Shown here in pieces: positions 1 to 5,477 of a DNA stretch of 5,477 nt (position 1 is the stretch's first letter; each line of letters starts with the position of its first letter). The position numbers were made by a program, and so were the translations under genes. Where the stretch lies: positions 1 to 5,477 of the forward strand of contig CANPXA010000130.1 of assembly GCA_947585525.1 (NCBI GenBank), written 5' to 3'. A model generated the notes under the pieces. The model saw nothing but the letters and a program-made list of their open reading frames with translations, was not told the DNA's origin and did no database searches. The DNA comes from an uncultured Akkermansia sp. (lineage in GTDB: Bacteria > Verrucomicrobiota > Verrucomicrobiia > Verrucomicrobiales > Akkermansiaceae).

Positions 1-1314
1 CTACGCGACAACACGCCGGGACGCGAGATTCCCAGCGTCATCTCACGCAGGCTGGATCTCTACGACATCATCGGCAAGGCCTCTCAAAGTTGGGATGGTG
101 GGTACTGTGTGATGGGCGCTGTGGGGAACGGGGATTTCTTTTGTCTGCGCGACCCGCACGGCATCCGCCCGTGCCACTACGTGCTCACGGATGAATATCT
201 GGCCATGGCCAGTGAACGAGTGCCCCTGATGAGCGTGATGGAAGTGGAGAGCGAGGACGTACAGGAACTCCCCCGCGCCAACATGATCGTCGTCAAAAAC
301 GACGGGGTCATCAGCATCCGCGAATACACGAAACCTTTGGAGTCAACGCCTTGTTCCTTTGAGGCCATCTACTTCTCTCGTGGGAACGACCCCATCATCT
401 ACCGGGAACGTAAGGCTCTCGGTGAAAATCTGGCGGAAAAAGTCGTCGAATGCCTGGGGGATGATTTCTCACGCGCCGCCATCACCTACATCCCCAACAC
501 CGCGGAAGTCTCCTACTACGGACTGCTGGAAGGACTGCGCACCTACCGCCGGGATCGCGCCACAGCGGCGATGATTGAGGCTTTCCACAACGGGACTCTC
601 ACCGATGAACTCATCCGCGAGCTCATCCAACGCCGCTGGCCACGAGCCGAAAAAATTGCCCACAAAGACATCAAACTGCGCACCTTCATCTCTGAAGAAA
701 GCAGCCGCAAGCAACTCGCCGCGCAAGTGTACGACCTCACGTACGGAGCGGTGGGCTCGGATGAGGTGCTCATCGCCATTGATGACTCAATCGTGCGCGG
801 GACGACGCTGAGGTCCTCTCTTCTGCGTCTGCTGGCACGCTCGAAGGCGCGTAAGATCGTCATCCTCTCCTCGGCTCCGCAGATACGCTATCCGGATTGT
901 TACGGAATCGACATGAGCGAGTTGGGAAAATTCATCGCGTTCCAAGCGGCCATCTCCCTGCTCAAGAAACGCGGCGACTACGCGTACATCAATCAGGTGT
1001 ACGAGGAATGCCGACAGCAGCTCACGTTGCCGGCGCCGGAACGCACCAATCCCGTCAAAAAAATATACTCTCCCTTCACTGTGGAGGAGATCACGAACGA
1101 AATTTCTCTCCTGGTCACGCCGGACAACTCTCCTTGCGAAGTACAAATCATCTACCAGACTCTGGAGGGGCTGCACTCAGCCATCGAGGGTCCCTGCGGT
1201 GATTGGTACTTCAGCGGGAACTACCCGACTCCCGGCGGCTACACCACGGCCAACGTCGCTTTCATCAACTGGTTTGAGGGACGTGACGGACGCTCCTACT
1301 CACTGCCTGTGTAA
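1..1314 (+). CDS. purF: Amidophosphoribosyltransferase, long form (5'-truncated by window)
   Basis: PurF catalyses the first committed step of de novo purine synthesis in the cytoplasm: PRPP plus glutamine give 5-phosphoribosylamine. The frame is open from base 1, so the gene starts upstream; 437 residues are visible. The first part is the end of the Ntn glutaminase domain (LRDPHGIRP around residues 49-57). The phosphoribosyltransferase domain follows, with the PRPP loop IDDSIVRGTT at residues 260-269, then the PQIRYPDCYGIDM segment, as in PurF. The nucleophilic Cys1 and roughly 190 N-terminal residues lie outside the window, judged from the ~620-630 aa long form I recall from Bacteroidota. 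The canonical PDSG-type segment reads PNTAE here, and an insertion precedes the conserved RTFI motif. No C-x-x-C pair is visible, so the iron-sulfur cluster of Bacillus-type PurF is unlikely. The C-terminal GDWYFSGNYPTPGG tail is typical of the long form. The family is secure; whether it is the only purF of the cell cannot be seen. Confidence 0.9.
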   Translation, partial: LRDNTPGREIPSVISRRLDLYDIIGKASQSWDGGYCVMGAVGNGDFFCLRDPHGIRPCHYVLTDEYLAMASERVPLMSVMEVESEDVQELPRANMIVVKNDGVISIREYTKPLESTPCSFEAIYFSRGNDPIIYRERKALGENLAEKVVECLGDDFSRAAITYIPNTAEVSYYGLLEGLRTYRRDRATAAMIEAFHNGTLTDELIRELIQRRWPRAEKIAHKDIKLRTFISEESSRKQLAAQVYDLTYGAVGSDEVLIAIDDSIVRGTTLRSSLLRLLARSKARKIVILSSAPQIRYPDCYGIDMSELGKFIAFQAAISLLKKRGDYAYINQVYEECRQQLTLPAPERTNPVKKIYSPFTVEEITNEISLLVTPDNSPCEVQIIYQTLEGLHSAIEGPCGDWYFSGNYPTPGGYTTANVAFINWFEGRDGRSYSLPV

Positions 1315-1427
1315 CACCCGACTTCGGTCTCAACTGCCCCAGCATCTTCAAAAATCAACTGCGTTTGCTCCCCATCCCGATCGCAGCCACTCCGAATAAC
1401 CCCTCAGCCAATAGCGAACGACAAAAT
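1315..1427 (+). other. purF-sigma intergenic gap without a clear signal
   Basis: This 113-base gap contains no stem followed by a T-run and no convincing -35/-10 pair at the usual spacing. The only structure is a three-pair GAC/GTC stem with a TTCG loop at 1320-1329, too short for a terminator. The sigma gene may therefore be read through from purF, or use a promoter type (for example an ECF promoter) that I cannot recognise here. Confidence 0.4.
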
Positions 1428-2036
1428 ATGCCCGACCACGAGCCCAATGAGGAATGGAATGAACTCCCGGACGAGGAGCTCATCCGCATCACACTCACCG
1501 GCGAGACCCGCGCATTCGACGTGCTGATCCGCCGGTACAGTCGGCGGCTGCATGCTATGTTGCTGCAGATGCTGAGCTCGGAGGCCGATGCCTACGATGT
1601 AGCACAGGAGGCTTTTTTGCGTGCCTTCCGCTCACTCAGGTATTTCAATAAGAAGAGCGCCTTTTATACCTGGCTCTACACCATCGCCGCCAACCAGGCA
1701 CGCAATTTCATCCGCAAACGAAAACGTGACCGAGCCTTCAGTATCGACGACGACGAAAACGGCACTCCCATGGAAAAGGATTCCGAGCTCGCCGACCAGG
1801 GACCGGATGCCGATCCCGTGCGCAGCGCCCACATAGCCGACATCAAAAAACGCCTCCGTAAAGCCATGGAACAACTCTCCCCGGCGCACCGCGAGGTAGT
1901 AACTCTCTGCGATGTCATGGGCCTCTCCTACCAGGAGATATCCAAACTGCTCCACGTGTCGGAGGGAACTCTGCGTTCCCGCATCTTCTACGCACACAAA
2001 CAACTTCAGAGCTTGCTCGGCGATATCGAGCGATAA
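1428..2036 (+). CDS. ECF-type RNA polymerase sigma-70 family factor
   Basis: A 202-residue sigma factor of the extracytoplasmic-function group, which directs RNA polymerase to a special promoter set. Region 2 spans about residues 27-100, with the core-binding DVAQEAFLRAF stretch at 57-67 and the promoter-melting/-10 reading stretch FYTWLYTIAANQARNFIRK at 79-97. An acidic, probably flexible linker (about 105-130) follows. Region 4 is at 139-199, with a helix-turn-helix at LSYQEISKLLHVSEGTLRSR (166-185) that should read the -35 element. Regions 1 and 3 are absent, as expected for ECF factors. The ATG at 1428 is preferred over an in-frame TTG at 1365, because the extra 21 residues are Pro/Asn-rich and resemble no sigma domain; neither start has a Shine-Dalgarno sequence. 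No anti-sigma gene follows: the next gene is rfbA. The signal and regulon are unknown. The RpoE/SigW-like class is clear, the exact ECF subgroup is not. Confidence 0.9.
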   Translation: MPDHEPNEEWNELPDEELIRITLTGETRAFDVLIRRYSRRLHAMLLQMLSSEADAYDVAQEAFLRAFRSLRYFNKKSAFYTWLYTIAANQARNFIRKRKRDRAFSIDDDENGTPMEKDSELADQGPDADPVRSAHIADIKKRLRKAMEQLSPAHREVVTLCDVMGLSYQEISKLLHVSEGTLRSRIFYAHKQLQSLLGDIER

Positions 2037-2066
2037 AAACATAGGTGCTAAGTCTCCCATGTTTTT
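2035..2066 (+). terminator. Possible intrinsic terminator after the sigma gene
   Basis: Beginning inside the sigma stop codon, an A-run (2035-2039) and ACAT.GG (2039-2045) can pair with CC.ATGT (2056-2062) and a following T-run (2062-2067). The one mismatch is A2043/C2058 and the loop is ten bases. This gives a hairpin ending in a U-tract at the right place to end the sigma transcript before the rfbA promoter. The stem holds only three G-C pairs, so it is weak; the A-run opposite the T-run could let it act in both directions. Confidence 0.4.
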
Positions 2067-2068
2067 TC

Positions 2069-2096
2069 TTGCTATGTCCGACGAAACAGGTACAAT
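2069..2096 (+). promoter_or_regulatory. Sigma70-like promoter of rfbACD
   Basis: A -35 box TTGCTA (2069-2074), a 16-base spacer and a -10 box TACAAT (2091-2096, five of six consensus bases) lie directly before rfbA. Transcription would be expected to start near 2102-2104, only about 5-7 bases before the rfbA ATG at 2109, leaving almost no leader. The rfbA start itself is fixed by the conserved N-terminus MKGIVLAGG. The call rests on box match and spacing only. Confidence 0.6.
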
Positions 2097-2108
2097 GGGT
2101 AACGTTCT

Positions 2109-2996
2109 ATGAAAGGCATTGTATTAGCAGGGGGAGCGGGAACGAGGCTGTACCCGATCACGCGCGGGGTGAGCAAACAACTGCTACCCGTGTTTGACAA
2201 ACCGATGGTGTACTATCCGATATCGACGTTGATGTTGGCGGAAATCAACGAGATTCTTATCATCTCGACCCCTGATGATCTCCCTTCCTTCCAACGTTTG
2301 CTCGGGAGCGGCGAGGATTACGGTGTTCATTTTTCATACGCCGAGCAACCACGTCCGGAAGGACTGGCGCAGGCTCTCCTCATCGGGCGCGAATTCATTG
2401 GGGATGACAGTGTGTGCCTCGTGTTGGGAGACAACCTTTTTTACGGTGCCGGATTTCCGGAGATGCTCGAAAGAGCCGTGCAGCAGGTGGAGCGCGAGGA
2501 CAGTGCAGTTGTGTTCGGTTATCATGTAGCGGATCCCACGCGTTACGGGGTGGTGGAACTGGACGCGCAGGGGAATTGTCTGTCGCTGGAAGAGAAACCT
2601 GAGCATCCTAAATCCAACTATGCGGTGGTGGGGTTGTACTTCTACCCGAAGGGCGTGTCACAGATAGCCGGGGGCATCAAGCCTTCAGCACGAGGTGAAC
2701 TTGAAATCACCTCCGTCAACGAGGAATACCTCAAGCAGGGACGCCTCAAAGTGCACACCATGGGGCGAGGGTACGCTTGGTTGGACACGGGCACGCACGA
2801 TTCGCTCTCAGAGGCTTCCACGTTTGTAGAGGTCATCGAAAAGAGGACGGGCAACAAGATAGCCTGTTTGGAAGGAATCGCCTACGAGAAGGGCTGGATC
2901 GACGCGACCAAACTGAAGAAGCTGGCGGAGCCGATGCGGAACAACGACTACGGCAAATACCTGCTCTCCCTTTCAGAAAATAACCACCGCCCATGA
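2109..2996 (+). CDS. rfbA: Glucose-1-phosphate thymidylyltransferase
   Basis: RfbA (RmlA) joins glucose-1-phosphate and dTTP to give dTDP-glucose and pyrophosphate, the first and usually feedback-controlled step of dTDP-L-rhamnose synthesis in the cytoplasm. The protein has 295 residues, close to the ~290 usual for the family, and looks complete. The nucleotide-binding signature GGAGTR is at 8-13, followed by SKQLLPVFDKPM at 22-33 (catalytic/phosphate-contacting Lys24 region), the base-contacting PEGLAQA at 83-89 and LGDN at 106-109, whose Asp108 should bind magnesium. EEKP (161-164), RGELEIT (195-201) and WLDTGTHDSL (224-233, second metal Asp226) complete the sugar pocket. A usual Asp in the ITDVN segment is Ser202 here. 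The ATG follows the -10 box of its promoter by twelve bases and has no Shine-Dalgarno sequence. Its stop overlaps the rfbC start (ATGA), so the two are probably translationally coupled. Coding strand is G-rich, unlike rfbD. Confidence 0.97.
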   Translation: MKGIVLAGGAGTRLYPITRGVSKQLLPVFDKPMVYYPISTLMLAEINEILIISTPDDLPSFQRLLGSGEDYGVHFSYAEQPRPEGLAQALLIGREFIGDDSVCLVLGDNLFYGAGFPEMLERAVQQVEREDSAVVFGYHVADPTRYGVVELDAQGNCLSLEEKPEHPKSNYAVVGLYFYPKGVSQIAGGIKPSARGELEITSVNEEYLKQGRLKVHTMGRGYAWLDTGTHDSLSEASTFVEVIEKRTGNKIACLEGIAYEKGWIDATKLKKLAEPMRNNDYGKYLLSLSENNHRP

Positions 2997-3562
2997 AAGC
3001 GATACCGACAAAGATACCGGGGGTGTTGATCATTGAGCCTCGTGTTTTCACCGACAAACGGGGGTATTTTTTTGAATCTTTTGCCCAGAGGGAGTTTGAG
3101 GAACAGGTTCTGCAGACTCGTTTCGTTCAGGACAACGAGAGTGCGTCCTGCTACGGAGTGGTGCGGGGATTGCACTTCCAGAGGATACCTCACACGCAAA
3201 GCAAGCTGGTGCGGGTGATAAGCGGCTCCGTGCTGGATGTGGCTGTGGACATACGAGTGGGATCACCGACGTATGGTCAACACGTAGCGGTGGAATTGAA
3301 CGGCGAGAACCATCGACAACTCTTCATCCCGCGCGGTTTTGCGCACGGATTTGCCGTGCTCAGCGAGCGAGCTGTCTTCCTGTACAAATGCGACAATTAC
3401 TACGCTCCGCAGAGCGAAGGAGGCATTGCCTGGGACGATCCGGAGCTGGCGATCGACTGGAGACTCCCGCGAGAGGCCATCATCCTTTCAGAGAAGGACA
3501 CACGCTACCCGACCCTCTCTCAGCACGAGCCCGCTTTTGACTTCAACTCTTCTGTGTACTGA
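2993..3562 (+). CDS. rfbC: dTDP-4-dehydrorhamnose 3,5-epimerase
   Basis: RfbC (RmlC) inverts C3 and C5 of dTDP-4-keto-6-deoxyglucose, giving dTDP-4-keto-L-rhamnose, the third pathway step; the family is a cytoplasmic cupin dimer. The protein has 189 residues, normal for the family. Visible landmarks are DKRGYFFESF (21-30), RGLHFQ (58-63) with the catalytic base His61, KLVRV (71-75) with Lys71, LDVAVD (81-86), FIPRGFAHGF (111-120) with His118, the catalytic acid Tyr131 in LYKCDNYYAP, and SEKDT (166-170) whose Asp169 pairs with His61. Residue roles are assigned by analogy with the Salmonella enzyme. The loop usually written QxPPxAQ is QRIPHTQ here, a mild variation. It begins with the ATGA overlap at the rfbA stop and has no Shine-Dalgarno sequence, so its translation probably depends on ribosomes finishing rfbA. 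The function call is secure. Confidence 0.97.
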   Translation: MKAIPTKIPGVLIIEPRVFTDKRGYFFESFAQREFEEQVLQTRFVQDNESASCYGVVRGLHFQRIPHTQSKLVRVISGSVLDVAVDIRVGSPTYGQHVAVELNGENHRQLFIPRGFAHGFAVLSERAVFLYKCDNYYAPQSEGGIAWDDPELAIDWRLPREAIILSEKDTRYPTLSQHEPAFDFNSSVY

Positions 3563-3566
3563 GCGC

Positions 3567-4439
3567 ATGAACATACTCGTCACCGGATCTCGCGGCCAGC
3601 TCGGCAACGAACTCCAGTTGCTCGCCCCCTCCCTGCCGGAACACCACTTCACCTTTACCACGGCAACGGAATTGGACATCACCGATCCCTCCGCTATTGA
3701 GACCGCTATCAAACAATTCCGACCCGATTGTATCATCAACTGTGCTGCCTACACGCAAGTGGATCGCGCGGAGGACGATGAAACGATGGCGAGACTTGTC
3801 AACCACCGCGCCGTTGAATACCTCGCAACAGCCGCTGCCGCACATGACATTCTGCTCCTGCACATCTCCACGGATTATGTGTTCGGCGGCGTGGGTAACA
3901 CGCCGTTCAAAGAAGATGCGTGCCCTGCCCCACTCGGGATCTACGCACGCACGAAGCTGGATGGCGAATCAGCCGTGCGCTCCTCGGGCTGCCGACACCT
4001 CATCCTACGCACAGCCTGGCTCTACTCCGTCTTCGGCAACAACTTCGTGAAAACCATGCGCCGCCTTATGCGCGAACGCCGGCAGATCAACGTCGTCTTC
4101 GACCAAGTGGGATCCCCCACATACGCGCATGATCTCGCCTCCACAATCCTTCTTATCCTCAATCACCCCAATCTGGCGGATCATCTCGGCACCTACCACT
4201 ACACCAATGAGGGGGTGTGCTCGTGGTTCGATTTTGCCACCGCAATCGCGGAGCTGAGCGGACTAAGCGACAAGTGCTCCGTACTTCCTTGCCACAGCGA
4301 TGAATTTCCCTCCAAGGCGCAGCGTCCGCCCTATTCCGTGCTGGACAAGACGTCTATTCGAACGACCTTTGATCTGCACATTCCGCACTGGCGCGAGAGC
4401 TTGGAGCGTTGTATCCGCAAGCTTGACGCGAGCGAGTAA
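3567..4439 (+). CDS. rfbD: dTDP-4-dehydrorhamnose reductase
   Basis: RfbD (RmlD) reduces dTDP-4-keto-L-rhamnose to dTDP-L-rhamnose with NAD(P)H, the last step before rhamnosyltransferases use the sugar. It is an extended short-chain dehydrogenase of 290 residues, the usual family size. The N-terminal MNILVTGSRGQLG carries the Rossmann glycine motif (7-13). LDITD (36-40) and PDCIINCAAYTQVDRAE (53-69) follow, then the catalytic STDYVF (101-106) and YxxxK as Tyr126/Lys130, RTAWLYS (148-154), FDQVGSPTY (178-186) and RPPYSVLD (253-260). The YG.TK motif reads YARTK and FDG reads FGG, both tolerable. The frame is open farther upstream, but the ATG at 3567 is chosen because the Rossmann strand starts there; the extra upstream part overlaps rfbC and is unlike the family. 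It lies four bases after the rfbC stop, so it belongs to the same operon. The coding strand is C-rich, opposite to rfbA and rfbC. Confidence 0.97.
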   Translation: MNILVTGSRGQLGNELQLLAPSLPEHHFTFTTATELDITDPSAIETAIKQFRPDCIINCAAYTQVDRAEDDETMARLVNHRAVEYLATAAAAHDILLLHISTDYVFGGVGNTPFKEDACPAPLGIYARTKLDGESAVRSSGCRHLILRTAWLYSVFGNNFVKTMRRLMRERRQINVVFDQVGSPTYAHDLASTILLILNHPNLADHLGTYHYTNEGVCSWFDFATAIAELSGLSDKCSVLPCHSDEFPSKAQRPPYSVLDKTSIRTTFDLHIPHWRESLERCIRKLDASE

Positions 4440-4478
4440 GAATTCGGGGCTGCCATGCCCTCCTCAAATCCCATTGCA

Positions 4479-4499
4479 GCTTGATCAAAGAGGCTTGAT
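4479..4499 (+). repeat. Short direct repeat GCTTGAT, second copy covering the aroC -35 box
   Basis: GCTTGAT occurs at 4479-4485 and again at 4493-4499, fourteen bases apart. The first copy is part of the palindrome TTGATCAA (4481-4488); the second holds most of the proposed -35 box TTGATT. This could be a protein-binding site or chance, since the repeat has only seven bases. Confidence 0.3.
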
Positions 4500-4523
4500 T
4501 CTCGGGAAGGCATGAGGTATCAT
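4495..4523 (+). promoter_or_regulatory. Sigma70-like promoter of aroC
   Basis: A -35 box TTGATT (4495-4500), an optimal 17-base spacer and a -10 box TATCAT (4518-4523, five of six consensus bases) stand before aroC. Transcription would be expected to begin near 4529-4531, only about 4-6 bases before the ATG at 4535. The layout closely copies the rfbA promoter, which raises confidence in both. aroC therefore has its own promoter and need not depend on read-through from rfbD. Confidence 0.6.
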
Positions 4524-4534
4524 GAGACGCAGAT

Positions 4535-5477
4535 ATGTCAAGCACACTAGGAGTCTTGTTCAGGATAAGCACGTGGGGGGAATCTCACGGTGCGGGGATC
4601 GGCGTGGTGATAGACGGGTGTCCGCCACGGGTGGTGCTACGTGCGGAGGAGATCAACGCGGAGCTGCGTCGCAGGAAACCGGGACAAAGTGAGCTCACGA
4701 CAGCACGCAAGGAAGACGACTGTGTGGAGATCCTCAGCGGAGTGAGTGAGTGTGGTGAAACTTTGGGAACACCGATTGCCCTCCTCGTGCGCAACACCGA
4801 TGCACGCTCCTCCGCCTATGACGAAATGCAGCACACTTACCGTCCCTCTCACGCCGACTACACTTACGATGCGAAATACGGCATACGCGCATGGGCCGGC
4901 GGGGGAAGAGCGAGCGCACGGGAAACAATCGGACGCGTGGCTGCGGGAGCCGTGGCGAAGGCTGTGCTGCGCGTGCTGTGTCCGCAAATGGATGTGCTGG
5001 CATGGGTGGAACAAGTGGGCGATGTGCGCTGCGAAACGGAGGCCGACCAAGTGACGCACGAAATGGTGGAGGGCAATGAAGTACGCACGGCTGACGATTC
5101 CGCTGCGGCGAGGATGCGAGAGAGCATCATGAACGCTCGCAACAAGGGAGACTCGTTGGGCGGCACCATACGGTGCGTGGTGAGACATGTCCCTGCGGGG
5201 TTGGGAGACCCCGTTTTTGACAAATTGGAAGCGACTTTGGCTCATGCGATGCTGAGCATACCCGCGTGCAAGGGTTTTGAGGTGGGCAGCGGATTCGGTT
5301 CCTCCCTGCTCAGCGGGAGTACACACAACGATGCGTTCTACATGGAGGGAGACAGAGTGCGTACCCGCACCAACAACTCAGGCGGAATCCAAGGCGGCAT
5401 CTCCAACGGCGAAGATATCCTGCTGCGTCTGGCATTCAAACCCACGGCCACCATCATGATGGAGCAAGAGACCGTGA
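4535..5477 (+). CDS. aroC: Chorismate synthase (3'-truncated by window)
   Basis: AroC converts 5-enolpyruvylshikimate-3-phosphate to chorismate, the last step of the shikimate pathway and the branch point for aromatic amino acids, folates and quinones. It needs reduced FMN and forms a cytoplasmic tetramer. The first 314 residues of an expected ~360 are visible, with no internal stop. Signature one, GESHG, is at 15-19 (His18 catalytic by analogy) and continues to IDGCP at 26-30. RRRKPGQS (45-52), YRPSHADYTYD (102-112, catalytic His106) and GGGRASARETIGR (122-134) follow. The FMN-site stretch SGGIQGGISNGE is at 282-293, with FKPTAT just after. The final R-x-R-H-D segment, with the catalytic Asp, lies beyond the window. 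The start is fixed by the family N-terminus (MSSTLGVLFRISTWGESHG); no earlier in-frame ATG exists nearby. Upstream is its own promoter and no strong Shine-Dalgarno sequence. The N-terminus resembles AroC of Verrucomicrobiota more than that of Bacteroidota, as far as I recall. Confidence 0.96.
   Translation, partial: MSSTLGVLFRISTWGESHGAGIGVVIDGCPPRVVLRAEEINAELRRRKPGQSELTTARKEDDCVEILSGVSECGETLGTPIALLVRNTDARSSAYDEMQHTYRPSHADYTYDAKYGIRAWAGGGRASARETIGRVAAGAVAKAVLRVLCPQMDVLAWVEQVGDVRCETEADQVTHEMVEGNEVRTADDSAAARMRESIMNARNKGDSLGGTIRCVVRHVPAGLGDPVFDKLEATLAHAMLSIPACKGFEVGSGFGSSLLSGSTHNDAFYMEGDRVRTRTNNSGGIQGGISNGEDILLRLAFKPTATIMMEQETV

Noticed and set aside
1365..1399. TTGCTC (1365-1370) and GAATAA (1394-1399) as a promoter for the sigma gene
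   Set aside because: The spacer is 23 bases, far from the usual 16-18, and the -10 match is poor.
1365..1427. TTG start adding 21 residues to the sigma factor
   Set aside because: The extra sequence has no sigma-domain character, and the ATG at 1428 gives a normal ECF length.
3339..3566. A 76-residue N-terminal extension of rfbD
   Set aside because: The region overlaps the end of rfbC in another frame; the translated extension is low-complexity Ser/Thr/Arg-rich and lies before the normal Rossmann start MNILVTGSRGQLG.
4447..4460. Hairpin GGGC/GCCC with six-base loop after rfbD
   Set aside because: The stem has only four pairs and no T-run follows, so it is not supported as an intrinsic terminator.
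4637..5326. A 229-codon open frame on the minus strand inside aroC
   Set aside because: It lies wholly opposite a well-conserved aroC coding region, its translation is His/Ser/Arg-rich without a recognisable domain, and such frames are common opposite GC-rich genes.

Overview
The window reads as an ordinary, tightly packed bacterial chromosome segment with every gene on the + strand: the 3' part of a long-form amidophosphoribosyltransferase gene (purF), an ECF-type RNA polymerase sigma factor, three dTDP-L-rhamnose genes in the order rfbA-rfbC-rfbD (rmlA-rmlC-rmlD), and the 5' part of chorismate synthase (aroC). No RNA gene, mobile element, CRISPR array or phage remnant was seen, and no gap between genes exceeds about 115 bases.

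Organism: the DNA is moderately GC-rich (mid-50s percent by eye). The long PurF form is familiar from Bacteroidota. However, the aroC N-terminus, the ECF sigma factor (the FYTWLYTIAxN type of region 2) and two clear sigma70-like TTG.../TA.AAT-type promoters look more like Verrucomicrobiota, for example an Akkermansia relative. Bacteroidota promoters usually carry a TAnnTTTG -7 element. I favour Verrucomicrobiota, inferred from remembered family features rather than a search. None of the five visible start codons has a convincing Shine-Dalgarno sequence.

Layout: purF (1-1314, 5' end outside) is followed by a 113-base gap and the sigma gene (1428-2036). Next come a possible intrinsic terminator and a good promoter in a 72-base gap. 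This promoter would drive rfbA (2109-2996), which overlaps rfbC (2993-3562) by ATGA, and rfbD (3567-4439) starts four bases after rfbC. After a 95-base gap with its own promoter, aroC (4535 onward) runs off the end.

Together, RfbA makes dTDP-glucose from glucose-1-phosphate and dTTP. RfbC and RfbD carry out the last two steps to dTDP-L-rhamnose for surface polysaccharide. The second-step enzyme RfbB is not in the window. PurF (purine entry) and AroC (last shikimate step) are housekeeping enzymes with no direct link to rhamnose. I did not find a new system. The most notable signals are two promoters whose -10 boxes end only 11-12 bases before the start codon, suggesting nearly leaderless mRNAs, and a switch in coding-strand G/C bias between adjacent genes of one operon.
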